Below are positions 32,627-42,062 of a DNA stretch of 60,152 nucleotides, piece after piece. A model generated the notes under the pieces. It had not been told where the DNA came from and searched no databases. It was given only the letters and a program-made list of their open reading frames with translations. The translations under genes and the position numbers were made by a program. Position 1 is the stretch's first letter. Each line of letters begins with the position of its first letter. Source of the DNA: Phocaeicola intestinalis (lineage in GTDB: Bacteria > Bacteroidota > Bacteroidia > Bacteroidales > Bacteroidaceae). The stretch lies in the NCBI RefSeq assembly GCF_014837065.1, contig NZ_JACSPP010000019.1, positions 1 through 60,152 of the forward strand, written 5' to 3'.

Positions 32627-33454
32627 ATGGCAAAGGATAAAGAACTGAAAATCGTATATTCCACCCAGTTCCAACTGATAGGGTCGGTCAAGCTGCGGGG
32701 TTGGTGCGTGCACATGGTGTGCCTGCAAGGAGAAGGCTTCTTTACTTACGACGGCCGTCCGTTTCATGTGAAGAAGCATGACGCTGTGGTCATCAATGCG
32801 CCTCAGCAAGTGCATGTAGTCGGCCAGAGTGACGATTTGAAAGTGGAAGTTCTGGCAGCCCCGCATGATTTCCTCTCCAACCAGCTTCCGGCGAATAATT
32901 ATGGTATAGGAGGCAGTATCAGCCTGTACGACAACCCTGTCATCCCCTTATCGGAAGAGGATGCGGAGACGTTGGTGCGCGACATACACCATATCCGCGA
33001 CCGCATCGCCGATACCGGCCATCTGTTTTACCGCGAGCTGATAGGCGGACTGGCCCTTCCGCTGATTTATGACCTGTTTTATTTCCACGCCAAGAACCGT
33101 ACCCCGATATTTGCCACGGACAGGAGCATGTATGTCGTGAAGGAACTGATGGCGTTGCTGGAAAGCGGACGCAGCAAGAAATACCGGGAAGTCGCTTATT
33201 ATGCCGAACAGCTGAACGTAACCGTCAAATACCTCTCCAATACCGTAAAGCGGCAGACGGGCAAGAGCGTCACTTATTACATCGACCGCTACACTGTCCC
33301 GATGATAAAGGAATATCTCAACAATCCCGACCTTTCCATCGTACAGATTGCAGAAGAAATGAACTTCACGACGCTCTCTTATTTCAGCCGGTACGTGACC
33401 AAACATCTGGGCATGTCGCCGAAGGCTTACCGGGAATCATTGATGCCGCGGTAA
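32627..33454 (+). CDS. AraC-family transcriptional regulator
   Basis: This 275-aa protein has an N-terminal cupin-like sensing domain (VCLQGEGFFTYDGRPFHVKK, DAVVINAPQQVHVVG) and a C-terminal double helix-turn-helix. The latter is seen in YREVAYYAEQLNVTVKYLSN and LSIVQIAEEMNFTTLSYFSR, ending KHLGMSPKAYRESLMPR, the AraC signature. It probably controls the divergent aldo/keto reductase in response to a small molecule. The tandem palindromes between the genes are candidate sites. The start at 32627 sits at or near the expected transcription start. The next in-frame Met would remove part of the cupin. Confidence 0.9.
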   Translation: MAKDKELKIVYSTQFQLIGSVKLRGWCVHMVCLQGEGFFTYDGRPFHVKKHDAVVINAPQQVHVVGQSDDLKVEVLAAPHDFLSNQLPANNYGIGGSISLYDNPVIPLSEEDAETLVRDIHHIRDRIADTGHLFYRELIGGLALPLIYDLFYFHAKNRTPIFATDRSMYVVKELMALLESGRSKKYREVAYYAEQLNVTVKYLSNTVKRQTGKSVTYYIDRYTVPMIKEYLNNPDLSIVQIAEEMNFTTLSYFSRYVTKHLGMSPKAYRESLMPR

Positions 33455-33526
33455 ACATGGATGGGATATAGCCGGGTTTATCAAGCCTTAAGTTCGTATT
33501 TTCTATAATTTGTCCTACGAAAAAGT

Positions 33527-33534
33527 TATCTTTG
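33527..33534 (+). promoter_or_regulatory. -7 box of the SNF2 helicase promoter
   Basis: TATCTTTG matches TAnnTTTG and places transcription start near 33541. A TTG at 33510 opens the same frame 54 bases upstream of the ATG 33564, but it would lie before the transcript start. The ATG at 33564 is therefore the better start for the helicase. Confidence 0.7.
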
Positions 33535-33563
33535 CAACAAAAAAATTATACCACGATTCATAT

Positions 33564-36500
33564 ATGGCACAACAGTTTGGCAATACATGGTGGGGCAACG
33601 AATGGTTGCGTTCGCTGACCCACATTGATTATGAGAACCGCATCCCCCGCGGCGCACGGTATGCCCGCAATGGCTCCGTCCGTGAAATACAGTTGCAAGA
33701 TAATGTCATCAGCGCCAAGGTGCAAGGCAGCCGTCCGCGGCCTTACCGCGTTAAAATCATCGTCCCGAAGTTTTCCGCCGGACAGGTGGACAAGCTGATG
33801 AACCGGCTGATAGCCCGACCGGGCATCATCTCCGGCCTCCTCAACCGGGAATTGGACCCGGAGGTGCTGGACATCGCCCGCTCCTGCGGCTTGAAGATAT
33901 TCCCCGAACGGTGGGATGACTTGGAGATGGATTGCAGTTGTCCCGATTGGGCGGTGCCTTGCAAACATCTGGCAGCCGTGGTCTATATGTTCAGCCGGGA
34001 GATTGACAACAATCCTTTCATTGTGTTCCAAATGCACGGGTTCGACCTTCTGAAAGAATTGAAGAAACGGGGCATTGAAGTGGACAACGTGCGGCAGGAG
34101 GTGGAAGTGCCCGCCTTGAAAGACCTCGTGACGACCCTGCCTGCTAAAGATGCAGGAACGGAAGTCCCGGCATTCCGCCGCATCGACTTCTCCAAGCTGG
34201 CCGACCGGTCTGATGCCCTGCTGATGCTTCTGCCGGACAAGCCGCCTTTTGCAACCCAAGGTAATTTCAAGGAAGGATATGTGGCGGAATTGCGCCGTGT
34301 GAGAAAGAACGTGCAGCGTTTCTTCACCGGGAAGCTGGGGAGGGAAGAAATGTTTTCTGTCGCATCTTCCAAACTGCCGGAAAGTATCGGTGTAGACGAT
34401 ACGATAAGCCTTTGCTTTGATTATCGGTATGACTGGACGATAGAAGGAAAGGTTGCCTACAACGAGCGCACGTTGCCTCATGCCTTGCTGCATATCAATC
34501 CCGATTTCTTGCCCGATTATCATCCGACGGTCATTGTCCTATACCAAACTCTTTTCTGTGCGCTGCACCTGTTGGACAAGGGAGCGGTGGCTCCACAGTT
34601 GCTCCGATTGTCGGACAAGAAATACCTGGTGCGTTGGATGCCCGCCTACATCGATGCGCAAGCCAAAGAACTGGTGGAGGCACTCGAAGGACTCGTTCCG
34701 GCTTCGCTCGTCAAGGTGAAATCTACTGCACGTTCCGCAGCAAAACCCGTGGAGCATCCGGCGGAGTGGCTGGTATCGTATTTCCTCGGGACGTTGGTCA
34801 AATACTTGTCGGGCAGTTGCGACCGTATGCCGCTCCTCCCGTTCTTCTTCAAGGGAGAACACATGCCCTTCGACGGAGTGGGCGAAAAAGAAACACCCGG
34901 CGGCATCCGCTCGTGGACGGCTTCCTATACCCTGACGGCATCGGACTACCGCCCGGTGTTCAGCGTGAAAGAGAGTCGCCGGGGAGGCTTCGACCTGCAT
35001 ATCGGCGTGGAGGACAAGCGAAAACCGGAGCCGCAGACTGTATCCCTATGCGAAGTGCTGGATTCGCCGGAATACGACCGTGAGCGACTGCGCATCCTGA
35101 GGAGTTTTACGCTCATCTCCGGGCTGGTGAAAGAAGTGGGGAGCTATATCAACGCCGGTGCGAAAAAGCCTGTCCATTATACTGCTGCATCGTTTGTGCC
35201 TTTCCTGCTGCAAGTCATCCCTGCCGTACGGATGCTCGACATCAAGGTATTCATGCCTAAATCATTGGGACAACTCATCCGTCCCAAGGCATCACTTTCC
35301 ATCAAACGGAAAGCCGGTTCGGACAAAGGCTTTCTCAGTCTGGCAGACCTCTTTGCCTTCGATTGGGAAGTCGCATTGGGCAAAGAGCTTGTTCCTTTGG
35401 AAGAATTTATGAAACTGATGGAGAAGGCCGACGGGCTTATCAAGTTCAAGCAACGCTATATCTATGCCGATGCGGAAACCTTGCAAAAGCTGCAAGCCGC
35501 CATGGCGCAGGGCGAAAAGCTGACTCCCGCCCAAATCCTGCAAGCTGCCCTGACGGGAGAATACGAATCGGCACCGGTGCATCTGACCGACGAGGTCCGC
35601 CAATTGATGGACGAACTGACGCGGCAGGAGCATATTCCACTCCCCACCGGATTGAACGCTACGCTGCGCCCTTACCAGGAACGCGGCTTCTCGTGGATGT
35701 ACCGCAACAGCCGCATCGGTTTCGGCTCTATCCTGGCGGATGACATGGGATTGGGAAAGACCTTGCAGGCCATCACCCTGATGCTGAAATTGAAAGAGGA
35801 AGGCGCATTGGAGCAGGGACGTATATTAGTGGTGGTACCCACCGGCTTGCTCACCAACTGGCAGGCGGAAATCAGCCGTTTCGCCCCGTCGCTTACCTTC
35901 TTTGTCTATCACGGGACAGGACGAAGCCTGAAGCAGTTTGATGCCGACATCCTGCTCACCACCTACGGCGTGTTGCGCTCGGACAATGCCAAACTGAAGA
36001 AATTGCCGTGGACGCTGATGTTCATTGACGAAGCGCAAAACATCAAGAACCAGGACACCGCACAGAGCAAGGCCGTGCGCGGCATTCCCGCCACGACACA
36101 TATCGCCCTCAGCGGCACACCCGTAGAGAACCGCCTCACCGAGTTCTGGAGCATCATGGAGTATGCCAACAAAGGCTACTTGGATACGCCGAAAGCCTTT
36201 AGGGAGAAGTTTGTCAACCCCATCCAACTCTACAACGACGGCGATTGCGCCGCCCGCTTCCGCAAGTTGACCGCTCCCTTCATGATGCGCCGGATGAAGA
36301 CCGACAAGAGCATCATCTCCGACCTGCCGGACAAGATAGAACTGGACGATTATGCCGCACTCACTTCGGAGCAGGCCGCCCTCTACCACCGCACGCTCGA
36401 AGCAGCCATGGCGGAAATCGAGGGGCTCGATACCACCGACCACGAATCCCTTTTCAAGCGTCAGGGACTTATCCTGCAAATGATTCTTGCCCTGAAACAA

Positions 36501-37070
36501 ATCTGCAACCACCCGGCGCAGTTCCTCAAGAACGGCGATGCCCGCATGGAGTTGTCCGGCAAGGCGGAGATGCTGTTGGACCGCTTGGAAGGGATTGTAG
36601 CAAATGGCGAAAAAGTGCTTGTGTTCACCCAGTTCCGCGAGATGGGCGACTTGTTGGTGCGCTTCATCGAAGAACGGTTGGGACAACGCCCCTTGTTCTA
36701 CCACGGCGGATGCAGTGTAAAGCAACGTCAGGAAATGGTGGAGCGTTTCCAGAACCTTCGGAGCGACAAGATTTTCATCCTCTCGCTCAAGGCTGCCGGG
36801 ACGGGACTGAACCTCACCGCTGCCTCACACGTCATCCACTACGACCTGTGGTGGAATCCGGCTGTGGAAGCCCAAGCTACCGACCGCGCCTACCGCATCG
36901 GGCAGCAACGGAACGTCATGGTGCATCGTTTCATCACCAAAGACACTTTTGAGGAACGCATCAACGACATGATCCAGCAGAAGAAACACTTGGCGGATAT
37001 GACCGTGGCAAGCGGCGAAAGCTGGATAGGCAAGCTGAGCAACAAGGAATTGCGGGACATCTTCGGGTAA
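33564..37070 (+). CDS. SWIM-domain SNF2-family helicase
   Basis: This 1168-aa protein has a SWIM zinc finger, CSCPDWAVPCKH, near residues 124-135. A long middle part of unknown fold is followed by a SNF2 ATPase. The Walker A is ADDMGLGKTLQAITL near 725 and the DEAQ box FIDEAQNIKNQDTAQ near 820. The helicase C domain has VLVFTQFREMGDLLVRF, LKAAGTGLNLTAASHVI and TDRAYRIGQQRNVMVH near 1110. It is a complete double-strand DNA translocase, perhaps acting on DNA-bound proteins. The gene has higher GC than the capsule region. It stands alone between its own promoter and terminator. Confidence 0.93.
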   Translation: MAQQFGNTWWGNEWLRSLTHIDYENRIPRGARYARNGSVREIQLQDNVISAKVQGSRPRPYRVKIIVPKFSAGQVDKLMNRLIARPGIISGLLNRELDPEVLDIARSCGLKIFPERWDDLEMDCSCPDWAVPCKHLAAVVYMFSREIDNNPFIVFQMHGFDLLKELKKRGIEVDNVRQEVEVPALKDLVTTLPAKDAGTEVPAFRRIDFSKLADRSDALLMLLPDKPPFATQGNFKEGYVAELRRVRKNVQRFFTGKLGREEMFSVASSKLPESIGVDDTISLCFDYRYDWTIEGKVAYNERTLPHALLHINPDFLPDYHPTVIVLYQTLFCALHLLDKGAVAPQLLRLSDKKYLVRWMPAYIDAQAKELVEALEGLVPASLVKVKSTARSAAKPVEHPAEWLVSYFLGTLVKYLSGSCDRMPLLPFFFKGEHMPFDGVGEKETPGGIRSWTASYTLTASDYRPVFSVKESRRGGFDLHIGVEDKRKPEPQTVSLCEVLDSPEYDRERLRILRSFTLISGLVKEVGSYINAGAKKPVHYTAASFVPFLLQVIPAVRMLDIKVFMPKSLGQLIRPKASLSIKRKAGSDKGFLSLADLFAFDWEVALGKELVPLEEFMKLMEKADGLIKFKQRYIYADAETLQKLQAAMAQGEKLTPAQILQAALTGEYESAPVHLTDEVRQLMDELTRQEHIPLPTGLNATLRPYQERGFSWMYRNSRIGFGSILADDMGLGKTLQAITLMLKLKEEGALEQGRILVVVPTGLLTNWQAEISRFAPSLTFFVYHGTGRSLKQFDADILLTTYGVLRSDNAKLKKLPWTLMFIDEAQNIKNQDTAQSKAVRGIPATTHIALSGTPVENRLTEFWSIMEYANKGYLDTPKAFREKFVNPIQLYNDGDCAARFRKLTAPFMMRRMKTDKSIISDLPDKIELDDYAALTSEQAALYHRTLEAAMAEIEGLDTTDHESLFKRQGLILQMILALKQICNHPAQFLKNGDARMELSGKAEMLLDRLEGIVANGEKVLVFTQFREMGDLLVRFIEERLGQRPLFYHGGCSVKQRQEMVERFQNLRSDKIFILSLKAAGTGLNLTAASHVIHYDLWWNPAVEAQATDRAYRIGQQRNVMVHRFITKDTFEERINDMIQQKKHLADMTVASGESWIGKLSNKELRDIFG

Positions 37071-37093
37071 GTGTGATAATAAACGGAGTTGGC

Positions 37094-37141
37094 AAGAGCC
37101 GCAGCATGTAAGGATGTACACTTACATACTGCGGCTCTTTT
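37094..37141 (+). terminator. Intrinsic terminator of the SNF2 gene
   Basis: AAGAGCCGCAGCATGTAAG pairs with CTTACATACTGCGGCTCTT (one mismatch) around a short loop, directly followed by TTTTG. It starts 23 bases after the helicase stop. Confidence 0.88.
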
Positions 37142-37424
37142 GTGTATCACAACAACAGATACCAATCCTTATTTCAATAGCGGAAGCTGCTCCAGCATGT
37201 TCTTAATGCGGATGGCTGTGCGGGGGCATAGGTTCATCTGGTGCCTTGGTTTCCACAGAGCTCTCCCGCACGAGATAGAGTTTCAAAAATTCATAGTGTA
37301 TCTTTCTCTCGTGGTAAATATCAAGATAGATGGACTTGTTCCCGCTTTCCAATTCAAAGTAACATATAAAGTGAAAATAAAGCCAAAATAGAACCAAATT
37401 CGGAAATAGGATTGTTTGTCTTAT
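37142..37424. other. Intergenic stretch, possible gene remnant on the minus strand
   Basis: A 64-codon minus-strand frame (37203-37397) reads HYEFLKLYLVRESSVETKAP and stops. A different frame just downstream ends MLEQLPLLK. The two may be parts of one frameshifted small gene, but I recognise no family. Otherwise nothing clear is seen. Confidence 0.35.
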
Positions 37425-38735
37425 TTAATACAGTTTTCTTACCTCCGCATTCCTGTAATAATGTAGCAGGATATCGTTGTAGCTGAAACCCTCTTCGCCC
37501 ATCACGGCTGCCCCTATCTGGCACAAGCCTACACCGTGTCCCCATCCTGCACCGGTCAGTTGGAACCAGGCGGGTACCCCGTCGGTGGTTTCTCCTTTGT
37601 CTACTACGAAAGCAGAACTGAACAGGTGGGTAGGCGAGAGCGTGCGACGTATTTCCAGTTCTTTACCAATAATCAGCGTCTTTTCCGAACCTACGATTTT
37701 CAGTTTGCAGATACGTCCCGACTTGCCGCGTTCTATGGGGATGAGGTCGAGGATTTTCCCGTAATCGTACTTGGTTTTCGAGTGAATCAGTTCAGCCAGT
37801 TCGGCTTGGGTGTAACGCACTTTCCAGCGGTAGAAGTCGGTGGTTTCCTGGTCGTAATTGTTCAGTATCTGCCGGATGATGTTCTTGTCGTGTGTATGGC
37901 AAAAACTATCCGGTTCAGAGCGTATCCATTTTTCAGCTTCTTCTTCACAGGTCAGGTCGGGTAAGGACGTTTCTCCGGCTGCATCACGCACGGCATGCAG
38001 GTAGGGGTATTGCCTGTTTTCCCAGCAGGTGCCGAATTCTTCGGTCGCTCCTCCGCAACATTTCGAGAAGCGGGCATCGCAGATGGCGTTTTTATACATT
38101 AATACTTGTCCGCGTGTGGCTTTCACCGCTTCTTCCACCCTCCGGCTGGATGCTTTGGTGATGCCCTGATAACGCTGGCAATGGTCGTCGGCGCATACGT
38201 CGAAGATGGTATGGTCTTCGCGGTCGTACCAGCGGATGTATTCGGTTTCGGTTTTGATGAATGGAAAGAATCCGTTGTCTTTTTTGCTCAGTGCTTTCCG
38301 CTTTTCTATTTGTGCCAATAGCCAGCTTCGGGAGATGACGGCGTGTGCTTTAAGAAATTCGGTCGAAGAGGTGGTGTTCATTTCCGAAGAGATGACGCTG
38401 ATGAGATACTCTTCGGCTGGGAGGATATTGATGGCGGTTATGCCTCCTTCATCCACCACCAGTTTCAGCATGCCGGTAAAACGCTGGGTTTCCTGTCGTT
38501 CCCAATGAAAATTGATGCCGATGGTTACGTCGTACAGGGAGAATGACGCATCGTCTTCCAGTGGGGTAAAGGTCAGCTCGCGGTACACGTTACCGTTCCA
38601 CAAGATGCCTCCTTCGTCGAAGCATACGGTTTGTTCTCCGTCTACGCTTTCACCTTTGGCAAGGTAACGTCTGTTGAGGTTGAAATGTATTTGGGGGGCA
38701 TTGAGGATGCCCACGCTTATTTCGGGTTCTTTCAT
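37425..38735 (-). CDS. SpoIID/LytB-domain protein
   Basis: This 436-aa protein has the SpoIID catalytic-like core. Visible blocks are LPAEEYLISVISSEMNTTSS (about residues 105-124), FLKAHAVISRSWLLAQIE, TRGQVLMYKNAICDARFSKC with CGG, and the end motif GAGWGHGVGLCQIGAAVMGE. In sporulating bacteria SpoIID is a lytic transglycosylase that cuts glycan strands lacking stem peptides. In Bacteroides the homologues are not tied to sporulation. There is no signal peptide at the start, so its location is uncertain. The next gene upstream, 64 bases away, encodes a GT2-DUF4922 fusion; the two are commonly neighbours. Confidence 0.85.
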   Translation of the reverse strand: MKEPEISVGILNAPQIHFNLNRRYLAKGESVDGEQTVCFDEGGILWNGNVYRELTFTPLEDDASFSLYDVTIGINFHWERQETQRFTGMLKLVVDEGGITAINILPAEEYLISVISSEMNTTSSTEFLKAHAVISRSWLLAQIEKRKALSKKDNGFFPFIKTETEYIRWYDREDHTIFDVCADDHCQRYQGITKASSRRVEEAVKATRGQVLMYKNAICDARFSKCCGGATEEFGTCWENRQYPYLHAVRDAAGETSLPDLTCEEEAEKWIRSEPDSFCHTHDKNIIRQILNNYDQETTDFYRWKVRYTQAELAELIHSKTKYDYGKILDLIPIERGKSGRICKLKIVGSEKTLIIGKELEIRRTLSPTHLFSSAFVVDKGETTDGVPAWFQLTGAGWGHGVGLCQIGAAVMGEEGFSYNDILLHYYRNAEVRKLY

Positions 38736-38799
38736 TGTTGTGCTTTTTTTAGTTGACTCGTCACTTTTGTTACTTCGTTCTTGTCTTTTGGTTACTGAG

Positions 38800-41145
38800 T
38801 CATAAACTTACTTCATCGTATATCTCTTTTATCTCTTCCGCGGTCAGACTTTCGAAGTCTTCTTTCCGGGGGGTTACTATCAGTCCCGCCATGTCAAGGG
38901 CGCCGGGGCTTACAAGGCGTTGCTCACCCCCATATGCCGTATAGCAGGACGGACGGTGCTTATCACGTGGGAGATACGCTACGGTGAACCCTCTTTTCGG
39001 GTCATTCCAAGCAAACAGGTTGTAACGTGGTTCGTCTTCGTCCGGGTGCGATGGCAACGTGTGCAGATAAGCATCTATCAAATCTGCATCTGATACAGGG
39101 GCAGAGTCGGACACGAATGCCTCGATGGGGCAGAGGTATCCGTTGATGCGGTATTCCTGACATGTTCCCCCGCCGGGTAAAGTGGCTTGTCCTGTAAGGG
39201 TGGCGGTTTCCATCAGCCGGTCCCACTGCATGATGAGCGGTATGTCTTGCATACGTGCTGCCTGAAAATGGAAATGGTCGGGAGCTGATGCGCCGCATTT
39301 GGCTCCGTTGTAGAACAAAGCATACCCCGATGCGAAGTGTCTCTCCAGCCAGTCGGTCAGTTTGCCTGGCAGCTGGCGTCCGGTTTTTCCCGCAAGGGTT
39401 TGGGGCTGGTGCCGTTCGCTGGAAACAGTGAGGTGGGCAGGCAGGATGGGATAAGGATTGATGCGAAGCTGGAAAGTCTCATCCAGTATGATGGGGATGC
39501 AGTCTTGCTCGACGGGCTTGTGTGTGTCGCAAAGAAAGCACGGGCGTGCCGCAATGCTTGTCTTATCCAGCCGGGCACAGGTCGAGACCGCGCGGGCGGG
39601 ATTGAACTGGACAAATACCGTATTTTCCCCGATGCACAGGCGGCGGGTCTGGATGTGGCAGAGTGCTTCATGATTTGTGCGGGCCAGTGCCCAGTGGGCC
39701 AGCTGGTGCTTCAGGAAATGTTCGCCGGGTGTTTCTTTTTCTGGAGTCATAAGGGCACGGCGGCAGGAAAGCTCCAGTGTGCGCAGGCTGTCTTTATAAG
39801 CATTGTTGCGGTTTACTTTCTCGATGCTCAGGTTGGCATCCGAGTTTCCATCCCAGCGGCGGCACAGGTAAAGTACGTCGTAGATACGCCCGATAGGGTA
39901 TTGGCGCGAGAATGCCAGTCCCAGTGCATAGTCTTCTCCATAGCTTACGTTGGGTATGCCTATCTGGCGCAGCAAGGGGGTGTAGAAAGCACGCGGTGCT
40001 CCCAACCCGTTGATACGGAGGGCGTTGTTGTGCCCGTTGGCATCGGTCCACTCGCGGTGGTCTATTACGCCGGGCGGCAAGCCCTGCAGTTTAAAGTCGG
40101 TCATGCGGTAGGAACCGATGACCATAGCGCATTGTCCTGCATGGAATTTGTCGATAATAGCCTGTAAGGTGCCGGGCGTACTATACAGGTCGTCGCTGTC
40201 CAGTTGGACGGCAAACCGTCCGCATCGTGCATCGCGTATGGCCAAGTCCCAGCATCCACCGATACCCAAGTCGGTGCGTTCGGGGATGATGTGGACTACT
40301 TTCTTTTCTCCGGCATACTGGCGGATGACTTCGGTTGTTCCGTCGGTAGAATGATTGTCTACGATTATCAGGTTGTAATCGAATGTCGTTTCTTGTGCCA
40401 ATGCGGAACGGATGGCATCGTCGATGGTCCGCACGCGGTTGCGCACGGGGATGATGACCGATGCTTCACAGGGAAACGAGCCTTTCTGCAAATCGATATT
40501 CCGCTTCGGCGGAGGCAGGTATGCTCCTGTCTTTTTCAGGTATCGGGTAAAGACGGCTTCCCGTTCCAATTGTACGTCCCGGTTACGCGGGTCGACGTAA
40601 TCGAATTGTTTTTCGCCCGAATGACGTGTATCTGTTTCGGTTTCTGTATAAAGATATTCGCTGATATGAGTCAGGGAGTACTTGCGCGACAATGCCAGCC
40701 GGAGGGCGTAGCTTGCCGAATGGGTATACGCAGGCTCTACACTGATTTCGGCTGTAGCTTGTCTGAAGGCTTCGGTGCGGTACATCACAAGCGAGCCGAA
40801 GTCGAAGTCATCCCGTACACTTCCCGGCTGGTAATCGATGACCGGATGTGGGTATATTCCTTCTTTGGTCTCTTCGTAACGGTCGGCATATACCATGCCG
40901 CACTCAGGAGCAGACAAGTAATCTGCCATACGCTCCAAAGCTCTGTACCCTAGCCGGATGTGATGCCTGGTGCGGCATATTAGAGTATAGGGGGTGTGAC
41001 TTTGGGCAGCTATAAGCCGGCAGGTATCGGTATTGTCTTGCAGGGAGATTGTCTGTATCTTTGCGTCTGGAAGCCCTTCAATGATATCACCAGGTGTTGC
41101 CCCTCCGCAACAGGCGACGAAGCAAGTTATGTCTTTGTTTGTCAT
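38800..41145 (-). CDS. Glycosyltransferase family 2 fused to a DUF4922 (HIT/GalT-like) domain
   Basis: This 781-aa fusion begins with a divergent GT2-like part (residues 1-220, GMVYADRYEETKEGIYPH). A clear GT2 follows: ASVIIPVRNRVRTIDDAIRS near 229 and the DxD motif FAVQLDSDDLYSTPG near 313. The C-terminal third is DUF4922, with PCFLCDTHKPVEQDCIPIIL near 535 and the HIT-like triad GASAPDHFHFQAARM near 617-631. DUF4922 is related to sugar phosphorylases of the GDP-glucose/GalT type. The protein could make and use a nucleotide sugar in one chain. Its partner in the genome is the SpoIID protein, which hints at cell-wall glycan work. Confidence 0.85.
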   Translation of the reverse strand: MTNKDITCFVACCGGATPGDIIEGLPDAKIQTISLQDNTDTCRLIAAQSHTPYTLICRTRHHIRLGYRALERMADYLSAPECGMVYADRYEETKEGIYPHPVIDYQPGSVRDDFDFGSLVMYRTEAFRQATAEISVEPAYTHSASYALRLALSRKYSLTHISEYLYTETETDTRHSGEKQFDYVDPRNRDVQLEREAVFTRYLKKTGAYLPPPKRNIDLQKGSFPCEASVIIPVRNRVRTIDDAIRSALAQETTFDYNLIIVDNHSTDGTTEVIRQYAGEKKVVHIIPERTDLGIGGCWDLAIRDARCGRFAVQLDSDDLYSTPGTLQAIIDKFHAGQCAMVIGSYRMTDFKLQGLPPGVIDHREWTDANGHNNALRINGLGAPRAFYTPLLRQIGIPNVSYGEDYALGLAFSRQYPIGRIYDVLYLCRRWDGNSDANLSIEKVNRNNAYKDSLRTLELSCRRALMTPEKETPGEHFLKHQLAHWALARTNHEALCHIQTRRLCIGENTVFVQFNPARAVSTCARLDKTSIAARPCFLCDTHKPVEQDCIPIILDETFQLRINPYPILPAHLTVSSERHQPQTLAGKTGRQLPGKLTDWLERHFASGYALFYNGAKCGASAPDHFHFQAARMQDIPLIMQWDRLMETATLTGQATLPGGGTCQEYRINGYLCPIEAFVSDSAPVSDADLIDAYLHTLPSHPDEDEPRYNLFAWNDPKRGFTVAYLPRDKHRPSCYTAYGGEQRLVSPGALDMAGLIVTPRKEDFESLTAEEIKEIYDEVSL

Positions 41146-41389
41146 AATCAGTGGTTTGTCTTAGATGAATGTCCGCATGGTATAATTATGTTCCTCCCTC
41201 TCTCCTCTGCAAAGGTAAGAAATCTTTTCCATGTGGCAATGGATTTGGGATGGGTGGGTGTGAAAATCTGTTAACAGAAGATGTTTTTTTTGAAATTGAC
41301 CTTGAAAATCAGCGATATATAAAGCGTTTTTGTGTTTTGCTTATTTCCCAAAATGACATTCGTTTTAATAATCTTAATGAACGAGTGTG

Positions 41390-41613
41390 ATTGTAAGGAT
41401 TGTAATTGTAATCAATTCAGGAAAACTTACACTTACAATCCTTACAATTACATTTATCGGTTTTACGTTTTCGGGGCAGAGAGAAAAGTCTGTATAAAAT
41501 TTATATATATAAATATATAATATATATATTTATATATATACATATTAATGTAATTTTTTTTCTTCTTTTTGCTCACTTTCATAAACGGTAATTGTAAGGA
41601 TTGTAACTGTAAG
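41390..41613. repeat. Three copies of TTGTAAGGATTGTAA, one inverted
   Basis: Copy one (41390-41411) and copy two, inverted (41427-41450, TTACACTTACAATCCTTACA), form a stem of about 20 pairs. Copy three (41591-41613) is direct and about 200 bases from copy one, beyond the pure A/T block at 41497-41552. The layout of repeat, inverted repeat, AT block and repeat resembles origin or partition-type arrays, but no such gene is near. Confidence 0.8.
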
Positions 41614-41780
41614 TTTTGCTGGTGCAACTATAAGGAATACATCATGCATCTATATGCAAAGCCCGGTATATATAGCTTCGCGCGCCTGTGCAAATAGTTG
41701 CATTTCAGCGGTTTAAGTATAACTTGCCAAAAAAAATAATTGCCGATTGTCAAATTTCCATTGTCCATTGCCTAATATCC

Positions 41781-41811
41781 ATTGCCAATTGAAAAATTTT
41801 TCGTATCTTTG
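41781..41811 (+). promoter_or_regulatory. Promoter for a non-coding RNA
   Basis: ATTG at 41781-41784 and TATCTTTG at 41804-41811, with 19 bases between, match the Bacteroides -33/-7 boxes. The start of transcription would be near 41818 and leads into sequence that has no usable reading frame but many stems. Confidence 0.7.
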
Positions 41812-41817
41812 TGGAGT

Positions 41818-42062
41818 GAATCCTCCCTCACTATTCCCCTCTCCATACCGACATACGTGCCGAGACGGTGTATGTTTGACAGAGGGGGTCTCTGCGCAAG
41901 ACAACAACGACCTACCTTGAAAGCAGGTCGTCTCTGAGATAAGGTAGTTTCAAACCACCCTATCCCGCAGGATGACCTTACTTGAATTAAGGTCATGGGG
42001 AAGACGATATGAGTTGAAACCATGCCGTGCGCAGGGGTGTCGTTTCAACCTATACCCCTCTT
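41818..42062 (+). ncRNA. Structured non-coding RNA candidate
   Basis: This is about 245 bases of higher GC than the surroundings. It has three clear stems: CGACCT/AGGTCG (near 41909-41931), a perfect nine-pair ATGACCTTA/TAAGGTCAT (41972-41996), and the outer pair GTTGAAAC/GTTTCAAC (42013-42020 with 42042-42049). A further stem pairs CATACCG with CGGTGTATG near 41850-41880. The promoter upstream is well placed. I do not see the conserved cores of RNase P RNA, tmRNA or SRP RNA. A 6S-like RNA or the Bacteroidales-1 motif are possible identities that I could not test. The 3' end is not marked by a T run. Confidence 0.55.

Noticed and set aside
36245..36952. A 235-codon frame within the SNF2 gene
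   Set aside because: It is an out-of-frame, high-GC shadow rich in Arg, Pro and His, inside the well-supported helicase C domain.
41818..42062. RNase P RNA, tmRNA or SRP RNA
   Set aside because: The conserved cores (GAGGAAAGTCC and ACAGAA for RNase P, the tRNA-like ends of tmRNA, the GGTGCTGTT loop of SRP) are not present.
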